NCBI GenBank assembly: GCA_051883735.1
Contig: JBJEUH010000019.1
Span: 1 to 40,024 of the forward strand
From: Ventricola sp051883735
GTDB taxonomy: Bacteria > Bacillota > Clostridia > Christensenellales > Aristaeellaceae
Length of the DNA: 40,024 nucleotides
Direction of reading: 5' to 3'
A program made the translations under genes and the position numbers. Of the stretch, positions 1 through 7,977 are shown one piece after another. How positions within the stretch are numbered: position 1 is the first letter of the stretch; every line of letters starts with the position of its first letter. The notes under the pieces are model-generated. The model was not told the DNA's origin. It did no database searches and saw only the letters and a program-made list of their open reading frames with translations.

Positions 1-1
1 C

Positions 2-76
2 CTGGTCATCACCATGAGCTGCGGCAACATTCACCTGCTCAACGCGCAGATTCAGGCGCACGGGGATCAGGGCTGA
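2..76 (+). CDS. C-terminal end of a gene cut by the window edge (possibly a Mur ligase)
   Basis: Frame 2 is open from the window edge to a TGA at 74-76 and gives 24 residues beginning LVITMSCGNIHLLNAQ. The pattern of a hydrophobic strand, then a small-residue turn, then an amphipathic end resembles the C-terminus of Mur ligases such as MurC. That is only a resemblance over a very short stretch. A perfect hairpin follows 17 bases after the stop, which supports a real gene end. The identity is not established. Confidence 0.45.
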   Translation: MVITMSCGNIHLLNAQIQAHGDQG

Positions 77-93
77 TCATATATGACAAGCAG

Positions 94-126
94 CAGGGCT
101 GCAAAGCGCATCGCTTTGCAGCCCTG
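94..126. terminator. Perfect 15-bp inverted repeat between convergent genes
   Basis: Bases 94-108 are the exact reverse complement of 112-126, with a 3-base loop. The hairpin sits between the stop of the plus-strand gene at 76 and the stop of the minus-strand gene at 137, where a bidirectional terminator belongs. Neither side has a clean T run, so termination is inferred from position and stem strength. Confidence 0.6.
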
Positions 127-136
127 TCTGATTCTG

Positions 137-649
137 TCAGCCGACCTCGGCGGTCTCATTGCCCGCCGCGTCATCCGCGTTGCGCACATCCATGGAAGCA
201 AGCATTCCCTGTACGGTCGCCTCGATCTGCGCGTCGCCCAGCGCCTCGGGGAACACCGCCTCGAACACCAGCACCCCGCCGTCCGCCTTCACCAGCACGA
301 TCGTCACATCAAACGCCGCCTGGCCGTCCTCCTGATAGGCAAAGCGCAGGCCCTCCGCCTCGCAGCCGCCGATCGTATGCACGCCCAGCTCGCGCACATC
401 CGTGCAGCCCGCCCATTCGCTGGCGATGAGGTCGCCCAGCGTCATCTCAAAGGACGCGTAGCGCAGCAGCTGCACGGTCGCGCCGCCGCTGAGCTGATAA
501 GTCTGGATGAAGTCGCCGTCGTCAAACTCGACGTTCTCCACCATCTGCGCGTCCTGCGGCAGCTCCACCATCAGGACGGAGCCCGCCGCCAGCGCGAGCG
601 CCGGCAGCATGCACGCCGCCATCAGCAGCGCAAGAAAGCACTTTTTCAT
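137..649 (-). CDS. Small secreted protein of unknown function
   Basis: This 170-residue protein has a clear N-terminal signal peptide (MKKCFLALLMAACMLPALALA), so it is exported. The rest is acidic and looks like a compact alpha/beta domain: 'GGATVQLLRYASFEMTLGDL' and later 'VTIVLVKADGGVLVFEAVF' look like strands of a sheet. I do not recognise a family. The ATG at 649 is chosen because an AAGGAGGA Shine-Dalgarno lies 8 bases upstream and the signal peptide begins there. The frame stays open far upstream, but that extension is antisense to the asparaginase gene. Its promoter is visible at 677-705. Cys4 and Cys13 lie in the signal peptide; CMLPALALAA is not a good lipobox, so cleavage after ALA is more likely than lipidation. 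Confidence 0.8.
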   Translation of the reverse strand: MKKCFLALLMAACMLPALALAAGSVLMVELPQDAQMVENVEFDDGDFIQTYQLSGGATVQLLRYASFEMTLGDLIASEWAGCTDVRELGVHTIGGCEAEGLRFAYQEDGQAAFDVTIVLVKADGGVLVFEAVFPEALGDAQIEATVQGMLASMDVRNADDAAGNETAEVG

Positions 650-676
650 GTTCACATTCCTCCTTAGAGCGCATCT

Positions 677-705
677 ATTATACCATCCCTGCGCGCATCC
701 GTCAA
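677..705 (-). promoter_or_regulatory. Sigma-A promoter of the small secreted protein
   Basis: Read on the minus strand, TTGACG (705-700) is followed by a 17-base spacer and a perfect TATAAT (682-677) carrying an extended TGG. It lies 28 bases upstream of the start codon at 649. Confidence 0.85.
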
Positions 706-743
706 AGTTCTTCTGATTACCGCTTTCCGGCCTGCGGGCGGTG

Positions 744-752
744 TGGTATAAT
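744..752 (+). promoter_or_regulatory. Extended -10 promoter of the asparaginase gene
   Basis: TGGTATAAT at 744-752 is a perfect -10 hexamer with the TGn extension. No good -35 is seen at 16-18 bases upstream, which extended -10 promoters tolerate. The start codon at 791 lies 38 bases downstream. It is back to back with the minus-strand promoter at 677-705. Confidence 0.75.
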
Positions 753-790
753 CGCCTTGTCCACAGCCTTTTCCCGAAAGGATTTTTGAT

Positions 791-1792
791 ATGAAACGCA
801 TTCTGCTCATCGCCACCGGCGGCACCATCGCCTCCCGTCCGACGGACAGCGGCCTCGCGCCGCAGCTGTGCGCCGAAGACATCCTCTCCTGCGTGCCCGC
901 CCTGCGCGATCTGTGCCATATCGATGCGCTGCAGCTGCTGAGCATCGATTCCACGAACATGACGCCGGACAACTGGCTGGCCATCGCCGGCTGCGTCAAG
1001 GAGAACTACTTCCGCTATGACGGCTTTGTCGTCACGCACGGCACGGACACCATGGCCTACACCGCCAGCGCGCTCTCCTATCTCATCCAGAACAGCGCGA
1101 AGCCCATCGTGCTCACCGGCTCGCAGAAGTCCATCTACGACCCGGAGACCGACGCGCGGCGCAACCTGTTCGACGCGTTCCTCGCCGCGCAGGACGAGGC
1201 GCTCTTCGGCGTGCTGCTGGTGTTCGACGGCCGGGTCATCAGCGGCACGCGCGCCCGCAAGACGCACACCAAGTCGATGAACGCCTTCTCCTCCATCGAT
1301 TATCCCGATCTGGCGCTGCTGCGCGAGGGCCGCATCCTGCACTACATCCGCACCCCGCGCCCTGCCGGCCTGCCCGCGTTCTACGACAGGCTGAATCCGC
1401 GCGTGTTCGTGCTGCGGCTCATCCCCGGCATGAACCCCGCCGTCCTGCGCCTGCTGCTGAATGAATACGACGCGCTGGTCATCGAGAGCTTCGGCGTGGG
1501 CGGCCTGCCGTGCTATGAGCAGAAGGATTTCCTCGAGGCCGTGAACGCCTGGAGCGCCGAGGGCAAGCCGATCGTCATCACCACGCAGGTGCCGCACGAG
1601 GGCAGCGATATCGCGATCTATCAGGTCGGCGCGCGCGCGGCAAACCTGCCGGGCGTTCTGCAGGCGCACACGATGACGGTCGAGGCTGTGGTCACCAAGC
1701 TCATGTGGATTCTCCCGCAGACCAGCGACCTGGAGCGCATCGCGCAGCTGTTCTACACGCCGGTCGCGCACGATCTGCTGACGTTCGAGTGA
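791..1792 (+). CDS. ansA: L-asparaginase (type I/II family)
   Basis: The enzyme hydrolyses L-asparagine to aspartate and ammonia. The 333 residues match the usual family length. The N-terminal ATGGTIAS motif holds the nucleophilic threonine (Thr12), and VTHGTDTMAYTA holds the second conserved Thr-Asp pair. The C-terminal substrate-loop region reads SFGVGGLP. There is no signal peptide, which suggests a cytoplasmic enzyme of the AnsA type, although the sequence alone does not fix the affinity class. The ATG follows a GAAAGGA site. It is transcribed alone from the extended -10 promoter at 744-752 and converges on the glnQ operon. Asparaginase next to an amino-acid importer suggests nitrogen scavenging, but they are separate transcription units. 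Confidence 0.93.
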   Translation: MKRILLIATGGTIASRPTDSGLAPQLCAEDILSCVPALRDLCHIDALQLLSIDSTNMTPDNWLAIAGCVKENYFRYDGFVVTHGTDTMAYTASALSYLIQNSAKPIVLTGSQKSIYDPETDARRNLFDAFLAAQDEALFGVLLVFDGRVISGTRARKTHTKSMNAFSSIDYPDLALLREGRILHYIRTPRPAGLPAFYDRLNPRVFVLRLIPGMNPAVLRLLLNEYDALVIESFGVGGLPCYEQKDFLEAVNAWSAEGKPIVITTQVPHEGSDIAIYQVGARAANLPGVLQAHTMTVEAVVTKLMWILPQTSDLERIAQLFYTPVAHDLLTFE

Positions 1793-1802
1793 GAAGGGGA
1801 GC

Positions 1803-1893
1803 GTTGGGCTGCCGCTTCAATCCCCGCCAAGGGGGGCTGCCCCTTGACCCCGCAAGGGATTTCATCCCTTGACCCTTCTTCGCTTCGCGGCGG
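1803..1893. repeat. Dispersed intergenic hairpin repeat, copy A
   Basis: This copy holds two adjacent stem-loops, 1828-1846 and 1853-1871 (perfect 8-bp stem, loop TTC), followed by a CGCTTCGCGGCGG tail. Related copies occur at 21812-21895 and 26464-26533 in the same orientation. It sits downstream of ansA and, on the other strand, downstream of glnQ. Confidence 0.75.
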
Positions 1894-1940
1894 CTTGATG
1901 CAGTCTATATACAAGACGAAACACCAGCCCGTTTTCTTCC

Positions 1941-1980
1941 AAGCAAAAAGGATGAATCCGTTTTTGGGATTCATCCTTTT
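1941..1980 (-). terminator. Rho-independent terminator of the glnHPQ operon
   Basis: The stem AAAAGGATGAATCC (1946-1959) pairs with 1967-1980 around a 7-base loop. On the minus strand the stem is followed by a T run. It begins 2 bases after the glnQ stop at 1983. On the plus strand it can also stop ansA transcripts. Confidence 0.88.
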
Positions 1981-1982
1981 GA

Positions 1983-2718
<736 letters not shown>

Positions 2719-2729
<11 letters not shown>

Positions 2730-3390
2730 GCTTGAGCCTCCTCTCCATGCTTCTGGCGACGCGGGACAGCAGGGTGATGACCACCAGGTACATCACCGCG
2801 ACGATCGTCCACGTCTGGAAAGACATGAACGTGTTCGCCACGACGTTCTTCGCCGTATTGACCAGCTCCGGGAAGCCGATGACGGACAGGATGGATGTGT
2901 CCTTGAGCGTGATGATGAACTGATTGATGATGCTGGGGATCATCGTGCGGATCGCCTGCGGCAGCACGACGCGCTGCATCGCGCGCCAGTACGGCATGCC
3001 CAGGCTTCTGGCCGCCTCCATCTGCCCGCGGTCGACCGACTCGATGCCCGCGCGGATGATCTCCGCCATGTACGCGCCGCAGTTGAGCGCCAGGCAGATG
3101 GTGCCCGCCTGCAGGGCCGTGAGCGTCACGCCGCCGATGCCGATGATGGTGTTCATCAGATACGGCATGCCGAAGTAGATGAAGTACGCCAGAACGATCA
3201 TCGGCACGCCGCGGATCAGATCGACGAACAGGCGTGCCAGGATGTTGCAGACCCTGTTCTTGATGACGCTCATCAATCCGACGATCAGGCCGATGATGCA
3301 GGCAAAGAACAGACCGCACAGCGCCAGCAGCAGCGTCTGCCCCATCGCGGCCAGCAGCAGATTGCCATAGGTGGTCAGGATTCTCAGCAC
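2719..3390 (-). CDS. glnP: Amino-acid ABC transporter permease (GlnP/HisM family)
   Basis: This 223-residue inner-membrane permease has the N-terminal membrane segment LLLAAMGQTLLLALCGLFFACIIG shortened here to its pattern: long hydrophobic helices separated by short loops, about five in all. The coupling motif that contacts the ATPase (the EAA loop, here EAARSLGMPYWRAMQRVVLPQ in part) is well preserved. The start is a GTG at 3390 preceded at 7 bases by AAAGGGGA; the ATG just upstream is in another frame. It overlaps glnQ by 11 bases. A single permease gene implies a homodimeric channel. A terminator separates it from glnH. Confidence 0.94.
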
Positions 3391-3469
3391 GAGGCATTCC
3401 CCTTTCGTGGGCCGTGCCGCCAGCCTCCTAAAAAGCCGGCCGGTACGTGATGGATGTTCCCTGCCCGCA

Positions 3470-3486
3470 GCGGGCGCCGCGCCCGC
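3470..3486. other. GC-rich hairpin in the glnH-glnP intercistronic region
   Basis: GCGGGCG (3470-3476) pairs with CGCCCGC (3480-3486). It lies in the 152-base gap between glnH and glnP. It has no T run, so it could stabilise processed mRNA ends but is unlikely to terminate. Confidence 0.4.
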
Positions 3487-3493
3487 ATGGAGC

Positions 3494-3524
3494 GAAAAAG
3501 AAGGGGCACAACGCGTGCCCCTTC
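3494..3524 (-). terminator. Intercistronic terminator after glnH
   Basis: On the minus strand GAAGGGGCAC (3524-3515) pairs with 3509-3500 and is followed at once by TTTTT. It begins 18 bases after the glnH stop and precedes glnP in the same direction. A leaky terminator here would give more binding protein than permease and ATPase, which is a common need in these importers. Confidence 0.85.
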
Positions 3525-3542
3525 AGGCTTGTTCAGGTAAGA

Positions 3543-4283
3543 TCAGTTGAGATACTTCGCCAGGATCTCGTCGTACTTGCCGTTTGCCTTGATGCTCGCC
3601 AGGCCGGCGTTGAACATGTCGACCAGCGCCTGCTTGTCGGCGTTGAAGATGGCGAAGCCGTACGGCGCGCCCTCGTTCTCGGAGCCCTCGACGATCTGCA
3701 TCGGCACGCCGTTCTCCTTGATGGTCGCCGCCATGATCGGGGTGTCCTCGAAGCAGGCCGCGCACTGGCCGCCGATGACCGCCTGATACATCGTCGGGGA
3801 GTCCTCGAAGTAGGTGATGGTGAAGCCGTACTCATCCTTCAGGCTCTCGGCGTAGGCCGCGCCCTGGGTGCCGGTCTTGACGGCGACGGGCTTGCCCGCC
3901 AGATCCGCGAAGGAAGCGATCTTCGCGCCCGCCGCGACGGTCATGCACTGGGTCGCGTTGAAGTAGCCGTCGGAGAAGATCCAGCCGCTCTCCTTGCGCG
4001 CGTCGGTGATGGACGCGCCGGCGATCATGCCGTCAGCCTGGCCGGCCTGGCAGGCGGCGATGGCCGCATCCCAGCCGAGGCTGTTGAGGTCATAGGTGAA
4101 GCCCTGATCCTCGGCGATGGCGGCCAGGATATCCACATCGATGCCCACGAAGTTGCCCGCCGCGTCGGTGTACTCGAAGGGCTTGAACACGGTGTCCGTC
4201 GCAATGACGAAATGCTCGGCCAGCGCGCCGCAGGCGAACAGGCACAGGGTCATGGCAAGAACAGCCGCGATAAACTTCTTCAT
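3543..4283 (-). CDS. glnH: Amino-acid ABC transporter substrate-binding protein
   Basis: This 246-residue exported receptor belongs to the SBP_bac_3 family, which binds glutamine or basic amino acids and delivers them to the GlnP-type permease. The signal peptide is MKKFIAAVLAMTLCLFACGALA. Cleavage after ALA or lipidation at Cys18 (LFAC, an imperfect lipobox) are both possible; lipidation would be usual in a Gram-positive. Family features are FVGIDVDILAAIAED near the N-terminus, the hinge segment AVKTGTQGAAYAES, and CFEDTPIMAA. The ATG at 4283 has AAAGGGGG 8 bases upstream. An upstream in-frame extension to 4397 would run through the promoter and is rejected. First gene of the operon, under a consensus promoter. 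Confidence 0.94.
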   Translation of the reverse strand: MKKFIAAVLAMTLCLFACGALAEHFVIATDTVFKPFEYTDAAGNFVGIDVDILAAIAEDQGFTYDLNSLGWDAAIAACQAGQADGMIAGASITDARKESGWIFSDGYFNATQCMTVAAGAKIASFADLAGKPVAVKTGTQGAAYAESLKDEYGFTITYFEDSPTMYQAVIGGQCAACFEDTPIMAATIKENGVPMQIVEGSENEGAPYGFAIFNADKQALVDMFNAGLASIKANGKYDEILAKYLN

Positions 4284-4335
4284 AACATAGTCCCCCTTTG
4301 ATCTGCCGGAATTTTCCACTCCGGCGAATGAGCCC

Positions 4336-4364
4336 ATTATACGGCCAATGAACACGCTTGTCAA
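4336..4364 (-). promoter_or_regulatory. Full-consensus sigma-A promoter of glnHPQ
   Basis: On the minus strand TTGACA (4364-4359), a 17-base spacer and TATAAT (4341-4336) match the consensus at all 12 positions. It lies 52 bases upstream of the glnH start. Such a strong site is usually held in check; TGATCG-type direct repeats at 4376-4389, just upstream, could be an operator, but this is only a suggestion. Confidence 0.92.
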
Positions 4365-4426
4365 GAAAAATTCATGATCGTCGTGATCGATTTTCACTTT
4401 TTCTGCTTATTTTGCGTTTTTCCGCC

Positions 4427-4475
4427 TTCATTCCGAATAAAATGAAGTTTTCTTTTGGAATAAATGCAAAACTTC
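4427..4475 (-). terminator. AT-rich hairpins downstream of the ketopantoate reductase gene
   Basis: Two overlapping inverted repeats lie just after the stop at 4482: GAAGTTTT (4444-4451) with AAAACTTC (4468-4475), and CTTCATT (4427 on) with AATGAAG. On the minus strand the first is followed by ATTTTATT. This is a plausible but weak terminator. The local base composition is much more AT-rich than its surroundings. Confidence 0.45.
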
Positions 4476-4481
4476 CGTCAG

Positions 4482-5393
4482 TCAGTACGCCGCCTCCATC
4501 TGCTTCACCCTGTTGTACAGCCAGGCGTTGACGGGAACCTCCACGCCGTGTTTGCGGCCCAGGCGCACCATCGTGCCCGCAAAGAGTTCGACCTCGCTCT
4601 TCCTGTGCGCCTCGCCGTCCTGGCGCATGCTGGGCTTGCCGCCGGGCGCGAGGCTGTCCGCCAGGGCCACCCAGCCGTCAAACTCCTCCTCCGTGATGGG
4701 ATATCCCTCCAGACGGGCCAGCTGCTGCGCCTCGCGCATCGCGCCGAGCATCACCTCGCGCGGCCTGCCCGGCTGCTGCACGCCGCCGTAACCGCACTCA
4801 AAGACCATGCACGCCTGGTTGATGCCCACGTTGAGCATCAGCTTGCCCCACTGGCGGCGCACCATGTCGGCAACCGGGGTGACCTGCACGCCGTGCGCGG
4901 TCAGGTAATCCGCGACGGCCTGCACGCGCGCGGACACAGGGCCCGGCTCCTTTTCGCCCAGCACGATCTGGCCCGGATGCTCATAGGTCAGGCGGTTGCC
5001 CTCCTTGACCGCGTCCATGCCCTGCGCCACGCTGCAGAGCACGTTTTCCCCGCCGAAGCGCTCCGAGACGATCTCCTCGCTCGTCACGCCGTTGAGCAGC
5101 GAGAGAATGAGCGTCTCCGGGCCGACAAAGCCCGCGGCCGTTTCCATCGCGCCCCGCAGGCCGCTCTCCTTGGTCACGATCAGCAGCAGATCCACCGGCG
5201 CCGCGTCCTTCGGCGTCGCATACGGGAAATCGACCCGCACGCCGTTGACAAACACGCCCTCCTTCTCATAGCGCTGCCTGCGCGCCTCGTCCACGAGCAC
5301 GCGCAGCTGCGCGCCGGAGGCGAGCAGCCGCTCCGCATACAGCGCGCCGACCGCGCCCAGGCCGATCACGCCGACGGTCTTGATTTCACACAT
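4482..5393 (-). CDS. panE: 2-dehydropantoate 2-reductase family protein
   Basis: The family reduces ketopantoate to pantoate with NADPH, a step toward coenzyme A. The 303 residues open with the dinucleotide-binding motif VGVIGLGAVGALYA. Catalytic features are KLMLNVGINQ (the Lys and Asn of the active site) and the C-terminal SMRQD...KSEVELFAG segment that holds the conserved acidic residue. The start ATG at 5393 overlaps the 3' end of the endonuclease IV gene by 8 bases and has GGAG 9 bases upstream. Many genomes carry paralogues of unknown substrate, and no other pantothenate gene is next to it, so the PanE role is likely but not certain. Confidence 0.85.
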   Translation of the reverse strand: MCEIKTVGVIGLGAVGALYAERLLASGAQLRVLVDEARRQRYEKEGVFVNGVRVDFPYATPKDAAPVDLLLIVTKESGLRGAMETAAGFVGPETLILSLLNGVTSEEIVSERFGGENVLCSVAQGMDAVKEGNRLTYEHPGQIVLGEKEPGPVSARVQAVADYLTAHGVQVTPVADMVRRQWGKLMLNVGINQACMVFECGYGGVQQPGRPREVMLGAMREAQQLARLEGYPITEEEFDGWVALADSLAPGGKPSMRQDGEAHRKSEVELFAGTMVRLGRKHGVEVPVNAWLYNRVKQMEAAY

Positions 5394-6243
5394 CTTCCTT
5401 TGCTCCTTCATCGCCATGATACGCCCCGCGCAGCAGCCGAATCTCCGCTGCGTATCCATCCAGCTCGTTGGGCGTTTCCAGGTAAAACGGCAGGCCGCGC
5501 AGCGCGTCGTGGTTGATGATGCGCTCCATTGCCTCAAGCCCGATCGATCCCTGCCCGATCTTCTCGTGCCTGTCCTTGTGGCTGCCCATCGGGTTCTTGC
5601 TGTCGTTGAGGTGGACCGCCTTGAGGCGTTGAAGGCCGATCACCCGGTCAAACGCCTCCAGCACGTCGTCCAGATGGTCCACCACGTCGTACCCGCCGTC
5701 GTACACATGGCAGGTATCCAGGCAAACGCCCAGGCGGTCGCCCGCCCTGCTCGCGTCCATGATCGCGCGCAGCTCCTCAAAGCTGCGGCCCACCTCACTG
5801 CCCTTGCCCGCCATGGTCTCCAGCAGCACCGTCGTGGGCAGCTCAGGGGTGTAGACCTCGTCGAGCATCTCGCTGATGAGCCTGACGCCCATCTCCGCCC
5901 CCTGCTTCACATGGCTGCCCGGGTGAAAGTTGAGCATCGCGTTCGGGAGGTACGCCAGCCGCTCGAGGTCCTCGCGCATCGTGCGGAAGGCGAAATCGCG
6001 CACGCGCGCGTCCGCCGCCGCCGCGTTGAGCGTGTACGGCGCATGCGCCAGGATGGGCGCGAAGGCATGCGCCTGCATGAAGCGATTCAGCGCGTCCGCG
6101 TCCTCCCGGTCAAAGGGCTTCACCGAGCCGCCGCGCGGATTGCGCGTAAAAAACTGAAACGTGTCTGCGCCGATCTCTACCGCCTGTTTGCCCATGGCCA
6201 GATAGCCGTTTGCGCAGGAGAGATGACAGCCGATATGGAGCAT
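5386..6243 (-). CDS. nfo: Deoxyribonuclease IV (endonuclease IV), apurinic/apyrimidinic endonuclease
   Basis: This base-excision-repair enzyme cuts DNA 5' of abasic sites with three zinc ions. The 285 residues carry the family set of metal ligands: LNFHPGSH, LLETMAGKGSEVG, VCLDTCHVYDGGYD, HLNDSKNPMGSHKDRHEKIG and FYLETP, all intact and in the right order. It starts MLHIGCHLS; the ATG at 6243 is one base after the stop of the upstream acyltransferase gene and AAAGGAA precedes it. The end overlaps the ketopantoate reductase start. The three genes are one transcription unit although their functions are unrelated. Confidence 0.95.
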   Translation of the reverse strand: MLHIGCHLSCANGYLAMGKQAVEIGADTFQFFTRNPRGGSVKPFDREDADALNRFMQAHAFAPILAHAPYTLNAAAADARVRDFAFRTMREDLERLAYLPNAMLNFHPGSHVKQGAEMGVRLISEMLDEVYTPELPTTVLLETMAGKGSEVGRSFEELRAIMDASRAGDRLGVCLDTCHVYDGGYDVVDHLDDVLEAFDRVIGLQRLKAVHLNDSKNPMGSHKDRHEKIGQGSIGLEAMERIINHDALRGLPFYLETPNELDGYAAEIRLLRGAYHGDEGAKEDV

Positions 6244-6244
6244 A

Positions 6245-7465
6245 TCAGATTCCTTTCTTCGCCTTTGCCTCGCGATGGTCCTGCCAGGCGCGCAGCAGCC
6301 TTCCGGCGACAGGGCGCTCAAAGCCGTAGGTGATCGCCGCCGCGACGAGCAGCGACAGGGCAAAGCATGCGATCGTGTAGCGCATCTGCCAGACGGGATC
6401 GCCCTCCCAGTTGGGGTTCTGGTATTCGCTCGGGATGACCCTGTAGGTGATCAGCCAGACGGCGATCGTCTGATGCCAGATGTAGAATTGAAGCGAGATG
6501 CCGGAGAAAAACCGGGTGACCGGGTTGCCGAGAATCCTGCGCAGCACCAGCCCCGCGTTCGCGCTTGAGACGAGGAAGCACGCGCCCAGCAGGCCCATCG
6601 CCAGCCGGTTGTTCATCTGGCCCAGGCGGATCGCCTCGACGTTCGGGCAGGACGCCTGCGCGCGCACCACCTGCCACAGCAGCGGCAGCAGGCCGATCGT
6701 CAGCGCCGAGCACAGGAGGCGCGAGAGCGCACCGTGCTTTTTCTGCGCCAGAACCGCGTGGACGCTCGCCGCCATCATGCCCAGCGCGAACGTGTCCAGA
6801 TACGCCGGCAGCTGGTTGAAGTACATCGCCACGTCCCGGACGTTCGCGCCCACCCAGCCGCGAAAGCCCAGCGCGATGGCGACCATCGCGGCGAACGTCG
6901 TCGCCGGCAGCCTGTAAAATGCGCGCGCCAGCAGCGGAAAGAGCAGGTAAAACTGCATCTCGATCGCCAGCGTCCACAGCGCGCCGCCCAGATTGGACGC
7001 GTAATACGCATCGTAGAAGAACACATGCGTGTAGGTCAGGTGCGAGACGAGGTCGCGCACCATATGCCCCCGGTCGTAATAAGCGTTCGTCGCCAGCGCG
7101 ACGGCGAACATGACCGCGATCGTCAAAAGGTACGACGGGTGGATGCGCGCCAGACGGCGCGCGTAGAAGTCCAGCGGCCGGGCCGGCTCCCCGCCCTCAT
7201 AGCGCATGCGCGCCCACGGCAGATACAGGCAAAAGCCGCTGATGAGGATCATCATGTCGACCCACATGTAGCCCGAGCGCACCAGCGGGTCCAGGCTGAT
7301 GTCCCTGCCCAGCACCGTCAGCCCCGGAAACATCCAGCTCTGCTGCCAGATATGAAACCACGCGACGATCAGCACCGCCATCGTGCGCAGGCCGTCGCAG
7401 GTTTCCACGTGCCTGAGGCTGGGCTTCGCCCTTGCGTCGTCCAGCCATATTTTGATTGGATTCAT
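6245..7465 (-). CDS. Acyltransferase 3 family membrane protein
   Basis: This 406-residue polytopic protein belongs to the family that includes OafA, which acylates cell-envelope sugars or lipids. The diagnostic N-terminal segment is CDGLRTMAVLIVAWFHIWQQ, with the catalytic His after the first membrane helix; about ten hydrophobic helices follow. DFYARRLARIHPSYLL carries the conserved R-R-x-x-R-I-x-P pattern. The ATG at 7465 is preceded at 6 bases by AAAGGAAA; an in-frame extension to 7561 has no such site. The acceptor cannot be predicted. First gene of the unit with nfo and panE. Confidence 0.9.
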   Translation of the reverse strand: MNPIKIWLDDARAKPSLRHVETCDGLRTMAVLIVAWFHIWQQSWMFPGLTVLGRDISLDPLVRSGYMWVDMMILISGFCLYLPWARMRYEGGEPARPLDFYARRLARIHPSYLLTIAVMFAVALATNAYYDRGHMVRDLVSHLTYTHVFFYDAYYASNLGGALWTLAIEMQFYLLFPLLARAFYRLPATTFAAMVAIALGFRGWVGANVRDVAMYFNQLPAYLDTFALGMMAASVHAVLAQKKHGALSRLLCSALTIGLLPLLWQVVRAQASCPNVEAIRLGQMNNRLAMGLLGACFLVSSANAGLVLRRILGNPVTRFFSGISLQFYIWHQTIAVWLITYRVIPSEYQNPNWEGDPVWQMRYTIACFALSLLVAAAITYGFERPVAGRLLRAWQDHREAKAKKGI

Positions 7466-7528
7466 TGGTTTTCCTTTCGGGGAGGCATACCGATTTGCAT
7501 CTGCATGCCTTGATGATCGAATCCGTCT

Positions 7529-7558
7529 CAGCGCATTTTGATTTGACGGAATGCGCTG
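7529..7558. terminator. Inverted repeat after the NusG-II gene
   Basis: CAGCGCATT (7529-7537) pairs perfectly with AATGCGCTG (7550-7558) around a 12-base loop. It lies 28 bases past the stop at 7587 on the minus strand and upstream of the acyltransferase start. Without a T run it could be a factor-dependent terminator, a processing site or an operator. Confidence 0.4.
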
Positions 7559-7586
7559 CATCAGGCGCTTTGCATGAAAAGCAGCC

Positions 7587-7967
7587 TTACTGAATGATCA
7601 CGTCCAGATCGCTGTTGTCGCTTTCCGGCGCGTCGCCCTCCAGCCGCACGACCACCTTGTGCGGCAGGCAGACGATGGTCTTCGCGCCGTTTTTCATCTT
7701 GCCCTGGCGGATGCACAGGCCGTCGCGGCAGTTAGCCTCCTCCATAAAGACCGCGCCGTCCTCGACGCGGATCACGTTGACGCTGCCGTCGTCCTGCGCA
7801 ATCTCATAGCGGTTTTCAATCGCCAGCGGCTTGCGCAGCACCTCCTCGCCGTCAATCGTCACCACGACGAACGACGCCTTTGCGCCCAGCGAAACCTGGG
7901 AGACGAGGTACAGCGCGCCCGCCGCCAGCAGCGCGATCACAATGATGATGATGTCCTTTTTCTTCAT
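7587..7967 (-). CDS. NusG domain II-containing protein, membrane anchored
   Basis: The 126 residues have one N-terminal membrane helix (IIIIVIALLAAGALYLV) and then a small beta domain of the NusG_II family, seen in many Firmicutes next to electron-transfer or isoprenoid genes. Family hallmarks are EANCRDGLCIRQGKMKN followed by TIVCLPHKVVVRLEG, with three conserved cysteines. The domain should face outside. It is not the transcription factor NusG, and its function is not known. The start is 10 bases after the stop of the large repeat protein, so the two are probably co-transcribed. The tail is acidic. Confidence 0.88.
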   Translation of the reverse strand: MKKKDIIIIVIALLAAGALYLVSQVSLGAKASFVVVTIDGEEVLRKPLAIENRYEIAQDDGSVNVIRVEDGAVFMEEANCRDGLCIRQGKMKNGAKTIVCLPHKVVVRLEGDAPESDNSDLDVIIQ

Positions 7968-7977
7968 AGTCCGTCTG

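Noticed and set aside
137..1771. A 544-codon minus-strand frame covering the small secreted protein and the asparaginase region
   Set aside because: Only the last 170 codons, which begin behind a ribosome site and promoter, are real. The rest is antisense to asparaginase.
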